NCBI RefSeq assembly: GCF_000527135.1
Contig: NZ_AZUP01000001.1
Coordinates: 1,488,001 to 1,552,000 of the forward strand
Length of the DNA: 64,000 bases
Direction: 5' to 3'
From: Methyloversatilis discipulorum
Lineage (GTDB): Bacteria; Pseudomonadota; Gammaproteobacteria; Burkholderiales; Rhodocyclaceae
The position numbers and the translations under genes were made by a program. This document shows positions 25,979 through 33,403 of this stretch, one piece after another (within the stretch, counting starts at the first letter, position 1; each line of letters starts with the position of its first letter). The notes below the pieces were generated by a model that did not search any database, was not told the origin of the DNA, and saw only the letters and a program-made list of their open reading frames with translations.

Positions 25979-27208
25979 ATGGCAGAGACCCTGATCAAGG
26001 TAGACCTGAAGCAGTCGCCGTATGAGAACGACATGGTGCATAACCGCTGGCACCCGGACATCCCCATTGTCGCGTGGGTGAAGCCGGGCGACGACTTCAA
26101 GATCGAAACCTACGACTGGACCGGCGGCTACATCCAGAACAACGACAGCGCCGACGACGTGCGCGACGTCGACCTGACCACGGTGCACTTCCTGTCCGGC
26201 CCGATCGGCGTCGAAGGCTGCGAGCCGGGCGACTTGCTGGTGGTCGACATCCTCGACATCGGCGCCAAGGAAGACAGCCTGTGGGGCTTCAACGGCTTCT
26301 TCTCGAAGAAGAACGGCGGCGGCTTCCTGACCGACCACTTCCCGCTGGCACAGAAGTCGATCTGGGACATCAAGGGCATGTTCACCGAGTCGCGCCACGT
26401 GCCGGGCGTCAAGTACGCCGGCCTGATCCACCCGGGCCTGATCGGTTGCCTGCCCGATCCCAAGCTGCTCGAAGAGTGGAACAAGCGCGAGATCGACTTC
26501 ATCAACACCGACCCCGAGCGCGTGCCGCCGCTGGGCTGCCCGCCCTGCGCGCCGACCGCGCACATGGGTCGCCTGAAGGGCGAGGCGCGCGACAAGGCGG
26601 CGATGGAAGGCGCACGCACCGTGCCGCCGCGCGAACACGGCGGCAACTGCGACATCAAGGATCTGTCGCGCGGCTCGCGCATCTACTTCCCGGTCTATGT
26701 GAAGGGCGGCGGCCTGTCGATGGGCGACCTGCACTTCTCGCAAGGCGACGGTGAAATCACCTTCTGCGGCGCCATCGAAATGGCCGGCTGGCTGCACCTG
26801 CGGGTGAACATCATCAAGGACGGCATGAAGAAGTACGCGGTCAAGAACCCGATCTTCAAGCCCAGCCCGATCACGCCCAAGTACGACGACTACCTCATCT
26901 TCGAAGGCATTTCGGTCGACGAACAGGGCAAGCAGCACTACCTCGACGTGCATGTGGCGTACCGCCAGGCCTGCCTGAACGCGATCGAGTACCTGAAGAA
27001 ATTCGGCTACTCGGGCGCCCAGGCCTACTCGATCCTCGGTACGGCGCCGGTGCAGGGCCACATCAGCGGCGTGGTCGACATTCCGAACGCCTGCGCGACG
27101 CTGTGGCTGCCGACCGACATCTTCGACTTCGACATCATGCCGACCGAAGCCGGTCCGCAGAAATTCCTCGACGGCAGCGTGCAGATGCCGATCTCGGAAG
27201 ACGTCTGA
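25979..27208 (+). CDS. fmdA: Formamidase
   Basis: A 409-residue cytoplasmic amidohydrolase of the acetamidase/formamidase family, which splits formamide to formate and ammonia. It aligns throughout with Methylophilus FmdA: RWHPDIPIVAWVKPGDDFKIETYDWTGG, VDLTTVHFLSGPIGVEG, GCPPCAPTAHMG, PPREHGGNCDIKDLSRGSRIYFPVYVKG and MGDLHFSQGDGEI. The usual length is about 405-410. AAGGAG at 25966-25971 fixes the ATG at 25979; the frame open from 25865 is an overrun into urtE. Placed after the transporter genes, it explains why a urea-type transporter is here: the imported solute is probably formamide, with urea as an alternative. No urease genes are in the window. Confidence 0.95.
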   Translation: MAETLIKVDLKQSPYENDMVHNRWHPDIPIVAWVKPGDDFKIETYDWTGGYIQNNDSADDVRDVDLTTVHFLSGPIGVEGCEPGDLLVVDILDIGAKEDSLWGFNGFFSKKNGGGFLTDHFPLAQKSIWDIKGMFTESRHVPGVKYAGLIHPGLIGCLPDPKLLEEWNKREIDFINTDPERVPPLGCPPCAPTAHMGRLKGEARDKAAMEGARTVPPREHGGNCDIKDLSRGSRIYFPVYVKGGGLSMGDLHFSQGDGEITFCGAIEMAGWLHLRVNIIKDGMKKYAVKNPIFKPSPITPKYDDYLIFEGISVDEQGKQHYLDVHVAYRQACLNAIEYLKKFGYSGAQAYSILGTAPVQGHISGVVDIPNACATLWLPTDIFDFDIMPTEAGPQKFLDGSVQMPISEDV

Positions 27209-27218
27209 GGACGCTGCC

Positions 27219-27548
27219 ATGCCGACCTACGACTTTCACTGCGAGGCGCATGGCAGCTTTTCCGCCATGCGCAGCATCGCGCAGCGGGATGCGCCCTGCC
27301 TCTGCCCGGCCTGCGGCCAGCCGGCCGCACGCCAGCTGATTTCGGCGCCGGCCTTCGCCGACATGCCGGGCCAGCTGCGCAGCGCGCACGCCACCAACGA
27401 ACGCGCACGCCACGAGCCCAAGCTGGCCAGCCGCACGCACGGCCCCGGCTGCTCGTGCTGCAGCGGCAAGCCCAGCAAGACCACGGCCGTCGCGCGCGAC
27501 GGCTCCAAGGCCTTCCCGACGAAACGCCCCTGGATGATCAGTCACTGA
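27219..27548 (+). CDS. fmdB: FmdB-family zinc ribbon protein
   Basis: A 109-residue small protein starting MPTYDFHCEAHGSF, the FmdB/CxxC_CXXC_SSSS opening. Here the first Cys pair is C-x2-H (CEAHG) rather than the usual CEACG, while the second pair CPACG is intact. A basic linker (HATNERARHEPKL) leads to a C-terminal CSCC. The homologue in Methylophilus was named a regulator of the formamidase operon, but the function of the family is not proven. The gene starts 10 bp after fmdA, so it is translated from the same transcript. Confidence 0.85.
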   Translation: MPTYDFHCEAHGSFSAMRSIAQRDAPCLCPACGQPAARQLISAPAFADMPGQLRSAHATNERARHEPKLASRTHGPGCSCCSGKPSKTTAVARDGSKAFPTKRPWMISH

Positions 27549-27637
27549 TCGCCCGGTCCGCCCCATTTGCAGTCCGTCATTGCAGTCCGCTCTTTGAACC
27601 TCGCACCTTGAACCTCAACAACCGGGAGTCCAGCACC

Positions 27638-28774
27638 ATGAAAAACATCACCAAGAACCGTCTGCGCAAAGCCAGTGCTCTTGCCGTCGCGCTCGCCGCC
27701 TGCGGCAGCGCGAACGCGGGCGTCACCGTTGCCGGTCCCGGCGAAAGCTATCTGACGCTCAGCCTGTGGGCGCGCACCTCCTACACCAACGCCGAAGACG
27801 CGGCACCGAACGGCACCTCGCGTTCGAACGACTTCTCGGTGGATTCGGTCCGTATCATCACCAGCGGCAAGATCACCAAGAACATCGGCGGCATGATCAA
27901 CTTCGAGCGCCAGTCCGACGAGTCGATGCGCATCCTCGACGCGGTCGCCCAGTTCGAACTGACCGAAGGCGTGAATTTCTGGTTCGGCCGCATGCTGCCG
28001 CCGACCGACCGCGCCAACATGGCTGGCCCCTACTTCGCCAACGTGTGGGAATACCCGATGGTGTCGCAGTACCCGAACGCCTTCACCGGCCGCGACGACG
28101 GCGCGCTGCTGTGGGGTAACGTGCTCGGCGGCAAGCTGCTGTACTCGGTCGGCGCCTACCAGGGCAAGAACCGCGGCACCGGCCTGTCGAACGACTCGGA
28201 CGATCCGCTGTACGCCACCCGTATCGCCTACAGCTTCCTCGATCCGGAACTGGGCTACTACGGCACCAACAGCTATTTCGGCAGCAAGGAAATCTTCACC
28301 GTCGGCATGGCCTACCAGATGCAGAAGAACGGTGTCGGCACCGCACTCGCCCGCGGCGACTACCGCGCATGGAACATCGACGCGCTGTACGAAACCAAGC
28401 TCGCCAGCGGCGGCGTGATGACGCTGGAAGGCGCCTGGTACGACTACGACACCGACGGCGTGACCGACGTGACGGCCGGCAACATCCTCTGCACCAATGT
28501 GAACAACTGCGGCGGCGCACAGGCCGGCGACGCCTGGCTGCTGACCGCCGCCTACCTGATCCCGACCAAGATCGGCATCGGCCAGTTCCAGCCCTACACC
28601 CGCTACCAGAAGTTCAACGCCGACACCGGCGGCGACACCAAGCAGTGGGACTTCGGCCTGACCTATGTGATGGCCGGCCACAACGCACGCATCACCGCGG
28701 TGTACTCCGACATGGAAAACGCCGCCGGTACCGACACCGACAAGTTCGTGCTCGGCGTGCAGCTGATGTACTGA
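27638..28774 (+). CDS. Outer-membrane porin FmdC-like, paralogue 2
   Basis: A 378-residue outer-membrane barrel with a signal peptide (cleavage near ANAG) and a C-terminal Tyr (VQLMY). It should let amides cross the outer membrane. It belongs to the same family as the 15079 porin, with VAGPGESYLTLSLWARTSYTNAED near the N-terminus against the other's LQGPGDSSLTLGLWLRASYVNAEE. It follows fmdB by 89 bp and ends in an intrinsic terminator, so it is the last gene of the operon. In Methylophilus, fmdC lies upstream of fmdA; here it is downstream. Confidence 0.87.
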   Translation: MKNITKNRLRKASALAVALAACGSANAGVTVAGPGESYLTLSLWARTSYTNAEDAAPNGTSRSNDFSVDSVRIITSGKITKNIGGMINFERQSDESMRILDAVAQFELTEGVNFWFGRMLPPTDRANMAGPYFANVWEYPMVSQYPNAFTGRDDGALLWGNVLGGKLLYSVGAYQGKNRGTGLSNDSDDPLYATRIAYSFLDPELGYYGTNSYFGSKEIFTVGMAYQMQKNGVGTALARGDYRAWNIDALYETKLASGGVMTLEGAWYDYDTDGVTDVTAGNILCTNVNNCGGAQAGDAWLLTAAYLIPTKIGIGQFQPYTRYQKFNADTGGDTKQWDFGLTYVMAGHNARITAVYSDMENAAGTDTDKFVLGVQLMY

Positions 28775-28820
28775 TCCACCTCGACCCACCGGCGCGCAGG
28801 GCGCCGGGCCGGTCGATTCC

Positions 28821-28847
28821 AGGGCACGCTGCGGCGTGCCCTTTTTT
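28821..28847 (+). terminator. Rho-independent terminator of the amide operon
   Basis: Arms AGGGCACGC and GCGTGCCCT (loop TGCG) are followed by six T. It lies 47 bp past the porin stop codon and closes the urtA-porin operon. Confidence 0.85.
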
Positions 28848-28934
28848 GCGTCCATGCGACACCGGTCACCGCGACGGGCAGCAACGATGCGCCGCGTCAC
28901 CGCCCTGTCACACGGATGGGCTTGAATCGGCGGC

Positions 28935-29750
28935 GTGAATGCTCCCGATCCTCTCGTTCGGCGCGTGCGCGCCATCTTCCTGTCGGACATCCACCTTGGT
29001 ACACGTGGATGCCAGGCCGAGGCGCTGCTCGATTTCCTGCGCCACCACGAATCCGACTACCTCTACCTCGTGGGCGACATCATCGACTTCTGGGCGATGA
29101 GCCGCTCCATACACTGGACGCCGTCGCAGAACACCGTCGTGCAGAAGATCCTGCGCCGCGCGCGCAAGGGCACCCAGGTCATCTTCATCCCGGGCAATCA
29201 CGACGAGGCGCTGCGTGAATACACCGGCACCGTGTTCGGCGACATCGAACTGCAGCGTGAGTACATCCATCAGGCTGCCGACGGTCGCCGTTACTGGCTC
29301 GTGCATGGCGACGACTTCGATCAGGTCACGCGCCACCACCGCTGGGTCGCCCTGCTCGGTGACGTCGCCTACAACCTGCTGGTCAGCATCAACTCGCGGC
29401 TGTCCTGGCTGCGCCGCACGCTGGGCATCGCCGGCTACTGGTCGCTGGCCGGCTATGCCAAGCGCAAGGTGAAGAGCGCGGTCAGCTTCATCTACGACTT
29501 CGAGGATTCGGTCATGCACGAGGCGCGCACGCGCGGCGTCGATGGCGTGATCTGCGGTCACATCCACGCGGTGTCGTTGCGCGAGGTGCAGGGGCTCACC
29601 TACATGAACTGCGGCGACTGGGTGGACAGCTGCACCGCCATCGTCGAACACGCCGACGGCCGCTTCGCCATCGTCGACTGGGGGCAGGAACTGCGCGCCG
29701 CCGGACCGCGCACGGCGCTGGCAGTGGAGGAAGAGACGGCCGAGGCCTGA
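28935..29750 (+). CDS. UDP-2,3-diacylglucosamine diphosphatase-like metallophosphoesterase
   Basis: A 271-residue calcineurin-type phosphoesterase of the LpxH2 kind, expected to act on a nucleotide-linked lipid such as UDP-2,3-diacylglucosamine in lipid A synthesis. Metal-binding motifs are complete: DIHLG (18-22), GDIIDFW, GNHDE, HGDDFD and GHIH. The segment after GDIIDFW and the basic helix near WLRRTLGIAGYW fit this group more than general phosphatases. The start is a GTG at 28935 (MNAPDPLVRRVRAIFLSDIH); no ATG in frame is nearer. Substrate is inferred; a true LpxH may lie elsewhere in the genome. Confidence 0.82.
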   Translation: MNAPDPLVRRVRAIFLSDIHLGTRGCQAEALLDFLRHHESDYLYLVGDIIDFWAMSRSIHWTPSQNTVVQKILRRARKGTQVIFIPGNHDEALREYTGTVFGDIELQREYIHQAADGRRYWLVHGDDFDQVTRHHRWVALLGDVAYNLLVSINSRLSWLRRTLGIAGYWSLAGYAKRKVKSAVSFIYDFEDSVMHEARTRGVDGVICGHIHAVSLREVQGLTYMNCGDWVDSCTAIVEHADGRFAIVDWGQELRAAGPRTALAVEEETAEA

Positions 29751-29825
29751 GCCCTCAGGAGGATGGCGGCCATTGCGGCCGACAGCCTCTGAGCCGATCG
29801 CGGCGCACTGCCCACCGCCGCAGTC

Positions 29826-29847
29826 GGGGTCAGAAGACCCCTCCCAC
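29826..29847 (-). repeat. REP-like palindrome, inverted partner of 29889
   Basis: The stem GGGGTC (29826-29831) and GACCCC (29836-29841) are joined by an AGAA loop. The minus-strand reading begins GTGGGAG, the same seven bases that start the plus-strand element at 29889. The two face each other like a BIME pair. Confidence 0.5.
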
Positions 29848-29888
29848 AGATTCCTCGCTCCGGCCGCGGGTCGGACACGCCCCCCCTA

Positions 29889-29910
29889 GTGGGAGCGGCC
29901 TTGGCCGCGA
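29889..29910 (+). repeat. REP-like palindrome
   Basis: It starts GTGGGAG, followed by the palindrome GCGGCCTTGGCCGC. It matches the pattern of REP elements in Pseudomonas and related genera. It lies in the convergent gap between the LpxH-like gene and hmp. Confidence 0.55.
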
Positions 29911-29927
29911 CGGACCGCAGACTTCGA

Positions 29928-31109
29928 TCAGCCGTCCAGTGCAGCCGCCGGTCCGAAGAACTCGTAATGGGTCTGTGCAGCCGGCACGCCCAGTTCGGAC
30001 AGGTGCTTCTTCACCCGCGCCATGAAAGGCCTGGGGCCGAGGAAGTAGGCGTCCAGCGCCGACGGTTGCGGCAGCCAGCGTTCGAGGAGCAGACGCTCGA
30101 TGAAGCCCTCGGCGTGCGCCTGGTCGCCGTCGCGCGGTTCGCTGTACACATAGAAGCGCTTCAGCTTCGGGTGCCGCTGGGCCAGTGCTTCGACGTGGTC
30201 GCGGAAGGCGTGCACGCCACCGTGACGCGCGCAGTGGATGAAGTGCACTTCGCGGCCTTGGTCCAGCGCCGCTTCCATCATCGGCAGCGCTGGCGTGATG
30301 CCGACGCCGGCGGTGATCAGCGCCACCGGACGGTCGGATGCACGCAGCGTGAAATCGCCGGCCGGCGGAAACAGGTCGAGCACATCGCCTTCGTTCACCG
30401 CCTCGTGCAGGTGTCCGGACACCCGGCCGCCCGCCTCGCGCTTGACGCTGATGCGGTAGTCGCGACCGTTGGCGGCGGCCGACAGCGAGTAGTTGCGGCG
30501 CATTTCCTGGCCGTCGATGGTCACCCGCAGGCCGATGTACTCGCCCGGCGCGTGGCGCAGCACCGGCCGGCCATCGACCGGTTCGAGATGGAAGGAGGTT
30601 ATTTCGTCGCTCTCGCGCACCTTGCGTGCGACGCGGAAGGCGCGCGCACCGCGCCAGCCGCCGTCGGCCTGCGCGTGGTCGGCATAGACCGACTCCTCGG
30701 CGCCGATCAGCAGGTCGGCCAGCTGACCGTAGGCCGCGGCCCAGGCGTCGATCACCGCGTCGGTCGCGATCTCGGCGCCCAGCACCTCGCGGATGGCGCG
30801 CAGCAGGCAGCCGCCGACGACGGGGTAATGCTCGGGCAGCACCTGCAGCGACACGTGCTTCTGCACGATCTGCCCGACCAGCGGGCCGAGGGCTTCCAGG
30901 CGGTCGATGTTCTTCGCGTACATCAGCACGCCGTTGGCGAGCGCCCGCGGCTGGTCGCCGCTGGCCTGGTGCGCCTGGTTGAACAGCGGGCGCACCTCCG
31001 GATGTTCGCTCAGCATGATGCGGTAGAAGTGCGTGGTCAGCGCTTCGCCGCCGCTTTCCAGCAGCGGCACGGTGGCCTTGATGACGGCTCGGTGTTCCGG
31101 GCTCAGCAT
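29928..31109 (-). CDS. hmp: Flavohaemoprotein, nitric oxide dioxygenase
   Basis: A 393-residue flavohaemoglobin that oxidises NO to nitrate with O2 and NADH. The globin domain (about 1-137) carries the proximal haem His in VQKHVSL and the distal LTTHFYRIML region. The FAD domain has RNYSLS (about 205), and the NAD domain GVGITPALPM and YFLGPRPFM. Length is the usual for Hmp (396 in E. coli). AGGAGA lies just upstream of ATG 31109. Upstream are a sigma-54-type promoter and NorR-type sites, and norR itself is divergent, so the gene is predicted to be induced by NO through NorR. Confidence 0.95.
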   Translation of the reverse strand: MLSPEHRAVIKATVPLLESGGEALTTHFYRIMLSEHPEVRPLFNQAHQASGDQPRALANGVLMYAKNIDRLEALGPLVGQIVQKHVSLQVLPEHYPVVGGCLLRAIREVLGAEIATDAVIDAWAAAYGQLADLLIGAEESVYADHAQADGGWRGARAFRVARKVRESDEITSFHLEPVDGRPVLRHAPGEYIGLRVTIDGQEMRRNYSLSAAANGRDYRISVKREAGGRVSGHLHEAVNEGDVLDLFPPAGDFTLRASDRPVALITAGVGITPALPMMEAALDQGREVHFIHCARHGGVHAFRDHVEALAQRHPKLKRFYVYSEPRDGDQAHAEGFIERLLLERWLPQPSALDAYFLGPRPFMARVKKHLSELGVPAAQTHYEFFGPAAALDG

Positions 31110-31176
31110 GGTTTTCTCCTGACAGTGAATGAAACGCCGGCGCGAAAGTCCCGTGACGCGCGGGCACCCACGCCCT

Positions 31177-31192
31177 ATCAAGCGCCGTGCCA
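31177..31192 (-). promoter_or_regulatory. Sigma-54 (-24/-12) promoter of hmp
   Basis: Minus-strand TGGCACG-N4-TTGAT, one base off the TGGCACG-N4-TTGC(A/T) consensus (A for C). The start would fall near 31165, giving a leader of about 55 nt. Confidence 0.6.
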
Positions 31193-31234
31193 TCGAACGG
31201 CTGCTTTCAGATCAGTCACTTGCAGCATCATCGA

Positions 31235-31270
31235 GTTGAAACGACTACACTTCGTTCGAGTCACTTCGAC
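31235..31270. promoter_or_regulatory. NorR-type enhancer sites upstream of hmp
   Basis: Three GT-N7-AC motifs: GTTGAAACGAC (31235-31245), GTTCGAGTCAC (31254-31264) and GTCACTTCGAC (31260-31270), the last two overlapping. They lie about 43-78 bp beyond the -24 element, a typical distance for an enhancer-binding activator. E. coli NorR also uses three sites. Confidence 0.55.
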
Positions 31271-31284
31271 AACACCGCGTCACA

Positions 31285-32838
31285 ATGACCACACACCCTC
31301 TGCTGTCCGCACTGATTCCGCTGGTCGACGACCTGTCGCGCGACCTGCCGGCGCAGGAGCGCTATCGCCGCCTGCTGCAGGCACTGCGCGAACTGCTGCC
31401 CTGCGACGCCACCGCGCTGCTGCGGCTGGACGGCGACCGTCTGGTGCCGCTGGCGATAGACGGCCTGAGCCCTGACACGCTGGGCCGTCACTTCCTGATC
31501 GCCGAGCACCCGCGCCTCGCTGCGTTGCTCGAACGCAGTGAACCGACCCGCTTCGCCGCCGACTGCCCGCTGCCCGATCCGTACGACGGTCTGATACAGG
31601 GCCACGGCGCACATCTGGAAGTACACGACTGCCTGGGCTGCCCGCTCTACCTCGACGAACAGCCTTGGGGCGTACTGACACTTGACGCGCTCGACCCGGC
31701 GCGCTTCGCCGGCGCCGACCTCGACATGCTGGCCGGCTTCGCCAGCCTGGCCGCGGCCACCGTCAAGGCCGCGCAGCGCATCGACACGCTGGCGCGCCGG
31801 GCCGAGAACGAGGAACTGCGCGCCGAGGCCTACCGCGAAGCGGCCGGCGCCAGCCCGGCGGGCAGTGGCGACATGGTCGGCCACAGCGCGGCGCACCGGC
31901 GACTGCTGAAGGAGATCGAACTGGTCGGCGGCAGCGAGCTCACCGTGCTCATTCACGGCGAAACCGGCGTCGGCAAGGAACTGGTGGCACGCGCGCTGCA
32001 CGCCGCATCGGCCCGCGCGGCGCGACCGCTGGTCAGCCTGAACTGCGCCGCGCTGCCCGACAACCTGGTCGAAAGCGAACTGTTCGGCCACGTGCGCGGC
32101 GCCTTTTCCGGTGCGTTGACCGAGCGCCGCGGCAAGTTCGCGCTGGCCGATGGCGGCACGCTCTTCCTCGACGAGATCGGCGAACTGCCGCTGGCGGCCC
32201 AGGCCAAGCTGCTGCGCGTGCTGCAGGGTGGCCAGCTGCAGCGCATCGGCGCCGAGCAGGAGGTCCATGTAGACGTGCGGGTGATCGCCGCCACCAACCG
32301 CGATCTGGCCGAGGAAGTGCGCGCCGGCCGCTTCCGCGCCGACCTCTATCACCGGCTGGGCGTCTATCCGCTGCACGTGCCGCCGCTGCGCGAGCGCGGT
32401 CGCGACGTGCTGCTGCTGGCCGGCCGCTTCCTCGAACAGAACCGCGCCCGCCTCGGTCTGCGCGGCCTGCGCCTTGCCCCGGACGCCCAGGCCGCCCTGC
32501 TCGCCCACGACTGGCCGGGCAATGTGCGCGAACTGGAACACCTGATCAGCCGCGCCGCGCTGAAGGCGCTGGCCGGCAGTCACGAGCGCCCGCGCATCGT
32601 CACGCTGGACGCCGCCCACCTCGAACTGTCGCCGCCCTCACCTCCCGAAGAGGCGGCGCCGGTCAGCGATCCGACTGGCCCGGTCGGCGACCTGCGCAGC
32701 GCGGTCGACCGCCTCCAGCGCGAAGCGATCGCCGCCGCGCTGGAGCGCACCCGTCACAACTGGGCGGCCGCCGCACGCGAACTGGGGCTGGACCGCGCCA
32801 ACCTGCAGCGGCTGGCGAAACGTCTCGGCCTGCGCTGA
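31285..32838 (+). CDS. norR: NO-responsive sigma-54-dependent activator NorR
   Basis: A 517-residue enhancer-binding protein. Its GAF domain (about 1-175) has the NorR motif DPYDGLI, part of the non-haem iron NO sensor. The AAA+ domain (about 190-425) contains Walker [10 protein letters not shown], the sigma-54 contact loop as GAFSGA (the usual GAFTGA has Thr), Walker [15 protein letters not shown] and the switch region [12 protein letters not shown]. The Fis-type helix-turn-helix closes the protein ([25 protein letters not shown]). Divergent from hmp; the three GT-N7-AC sites lie between. No norVW (flavorubredoxin) gene is beside it. Confidence 0.94.
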   Translation: MTTHPLLSALIPLVDDLSRDLPAQERYRRLLQALRELLPCDATALLRLDGDRLVPLAIDGLSPDTLGRHFLIAEHPRLAALLERSEPTRFAADCPLPDPYDGLIQGHGAHLEVHDCLGCPLYLDEQPWGVLTLDALDPARFAGADLDMLAGFASLAAATVKAAQRIDTLARRAENEELRAEAYREAAGASPAGSGDMVGHSAAHRRLLKEIELVGGSELTVLIHGETGVGKELVARALHAASARAARPLVSLNCAALPDNLVESELFGHVRGAFSGALTERRGKFALADGGTLFLDEIGELPLAAQAKLLRVLQGGQLQRIGAEQEVHVDVRVIAATNRDLAEEVRAGRFRADLYHRLGVYPLHVPPLRERGRDVLLLAGRFLEQNRARLGLRGLRLAPDAQAALLAHDWPGNVRELEHLISRAALKALAGSHERPRIVTLDAAHLELSPPSPPEEAAPVSDPTGPVGDLRSAVDRLQREAIAAALERTRHNWAAAARELGLDRANLQRLAKRLGLR

Positions 32839-32902
32839 CGCGCCGCATCTTGACCCGTGCATCAAAAGAAACGAATATTCTCTGTGTGCAACACGCACAC
32901 CG

Positions 32903-32960
32903 CCAGCGGGACGACCCGCGCGGCGTTTCATGCGACGGGGACGGCCCCGATATCCGGAGT
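32903..32960 (+). promoter_or_regulatory. Guanidine-II (mini-ykkC) riboswitch
   Basis: Two hairpins with ACGR loops: GCGGG-ACGA-CCCGC (32906-32919) and CGGGG-ACGG-CCCCG (32936-32949), separated by 16 nt. Immediately after is the Shine-Dalgarno GGAG (32956-32959) of the guanidinium exporter gene. This is the full guanidine-II aptamer layout, expected to turn on translation when guanidinium binds. Confidence 0.9.
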
Positions 32961-32967
32961 TGAGCTC

Positions 32968-33285
32968 ATGTCGTGGACCATCCTCGTGATCGCCGGCCTG
33001 TTCGAATGCGCCTGGGCGATCGGCCTCAAATACACCGACGGTTTCAGCCGTTTCTGGCCTTCGGCCTTCACCGTCGTGACGATGATCATCAGCGTCGTGC
33101 TGCTCGGCATCGCCATGCGCAACCTGCCGGTCGGCACCGCCTACGCAGTGTGGACAGGCATCGGCGCGGTCGGCACCGTCATCCTCGGCATCGTGCTGTT
33201 CAGCGAGCCGGCGAACGCGGCGCGACTGGTCTGTGTCGGCCTCATCGTGGCCGGCATTCTCGGTCTCAAGCTGACTTCGGCCTGA
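32968..33285 (+). CDS. gdx: Guanidinium exporter of the SMR family (Gdx, formerly SugE)
   Basis: A 105-residue four-helix inner-membrane antiporter (helices near 4-22, 30-50, 58-77, 84-102) that exchanges guanidinium for protons as a dual-topology dimer. The residues that distinguish Gdx from EmrE are present: the essential E13 with W16, and S42, Y59 and W62 (TAYAVWTG). The riboswitch in front confirms guanidinium as the substrate. The ATG at 32968 is eight bases after GGAG. Older annotations call this a quaternary ammonium efflux protein. Confidence 0.95.
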   Translation: MSWTILVIAGLFECAWAIGLKYTDGFSRFWPSAFTVVTMIISVVLLGIAMRNLPVGTAYAVWTGIGAVGTVILGIVLFSEPANAARLVCVGLIVAGILGLKLTSA

Positions 33286-33325
33286 CAGTCAGGGCGGGCG
33301 CGGCAGCCGCGCACTTGTGCCGGCT

Positions 33326-33356
33326 GCCCGCTATCGGCGAAAATCGCGGGCTTTCG
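33326..33356 (+). terminator. Weak intrinsic terminator after gdx
   Basis: GCCCGC (33326-33331) pairs with GCGGGC (33346-33351) over a 14-nt loop, followed by TTTCGCTTTT. The stem is short and the T-tract broken, so strength is uncertain. Confidence 0.35.
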
Positions 33357-33403
33357 CTTTTGCTGCGCACACTTGCGTGCGCGGTCCACCTTTCGAGCCC
33401 ATC

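Noticed and set aside
32968..33285. Multidrug (quaternary ammonium) efflux role for the SMR protein
   Set aside because: The guanidine-II riboswitch and the residues E13, S42, Y59 and W62 point to guanidinium export, not EmrE-type multidrug efflux.
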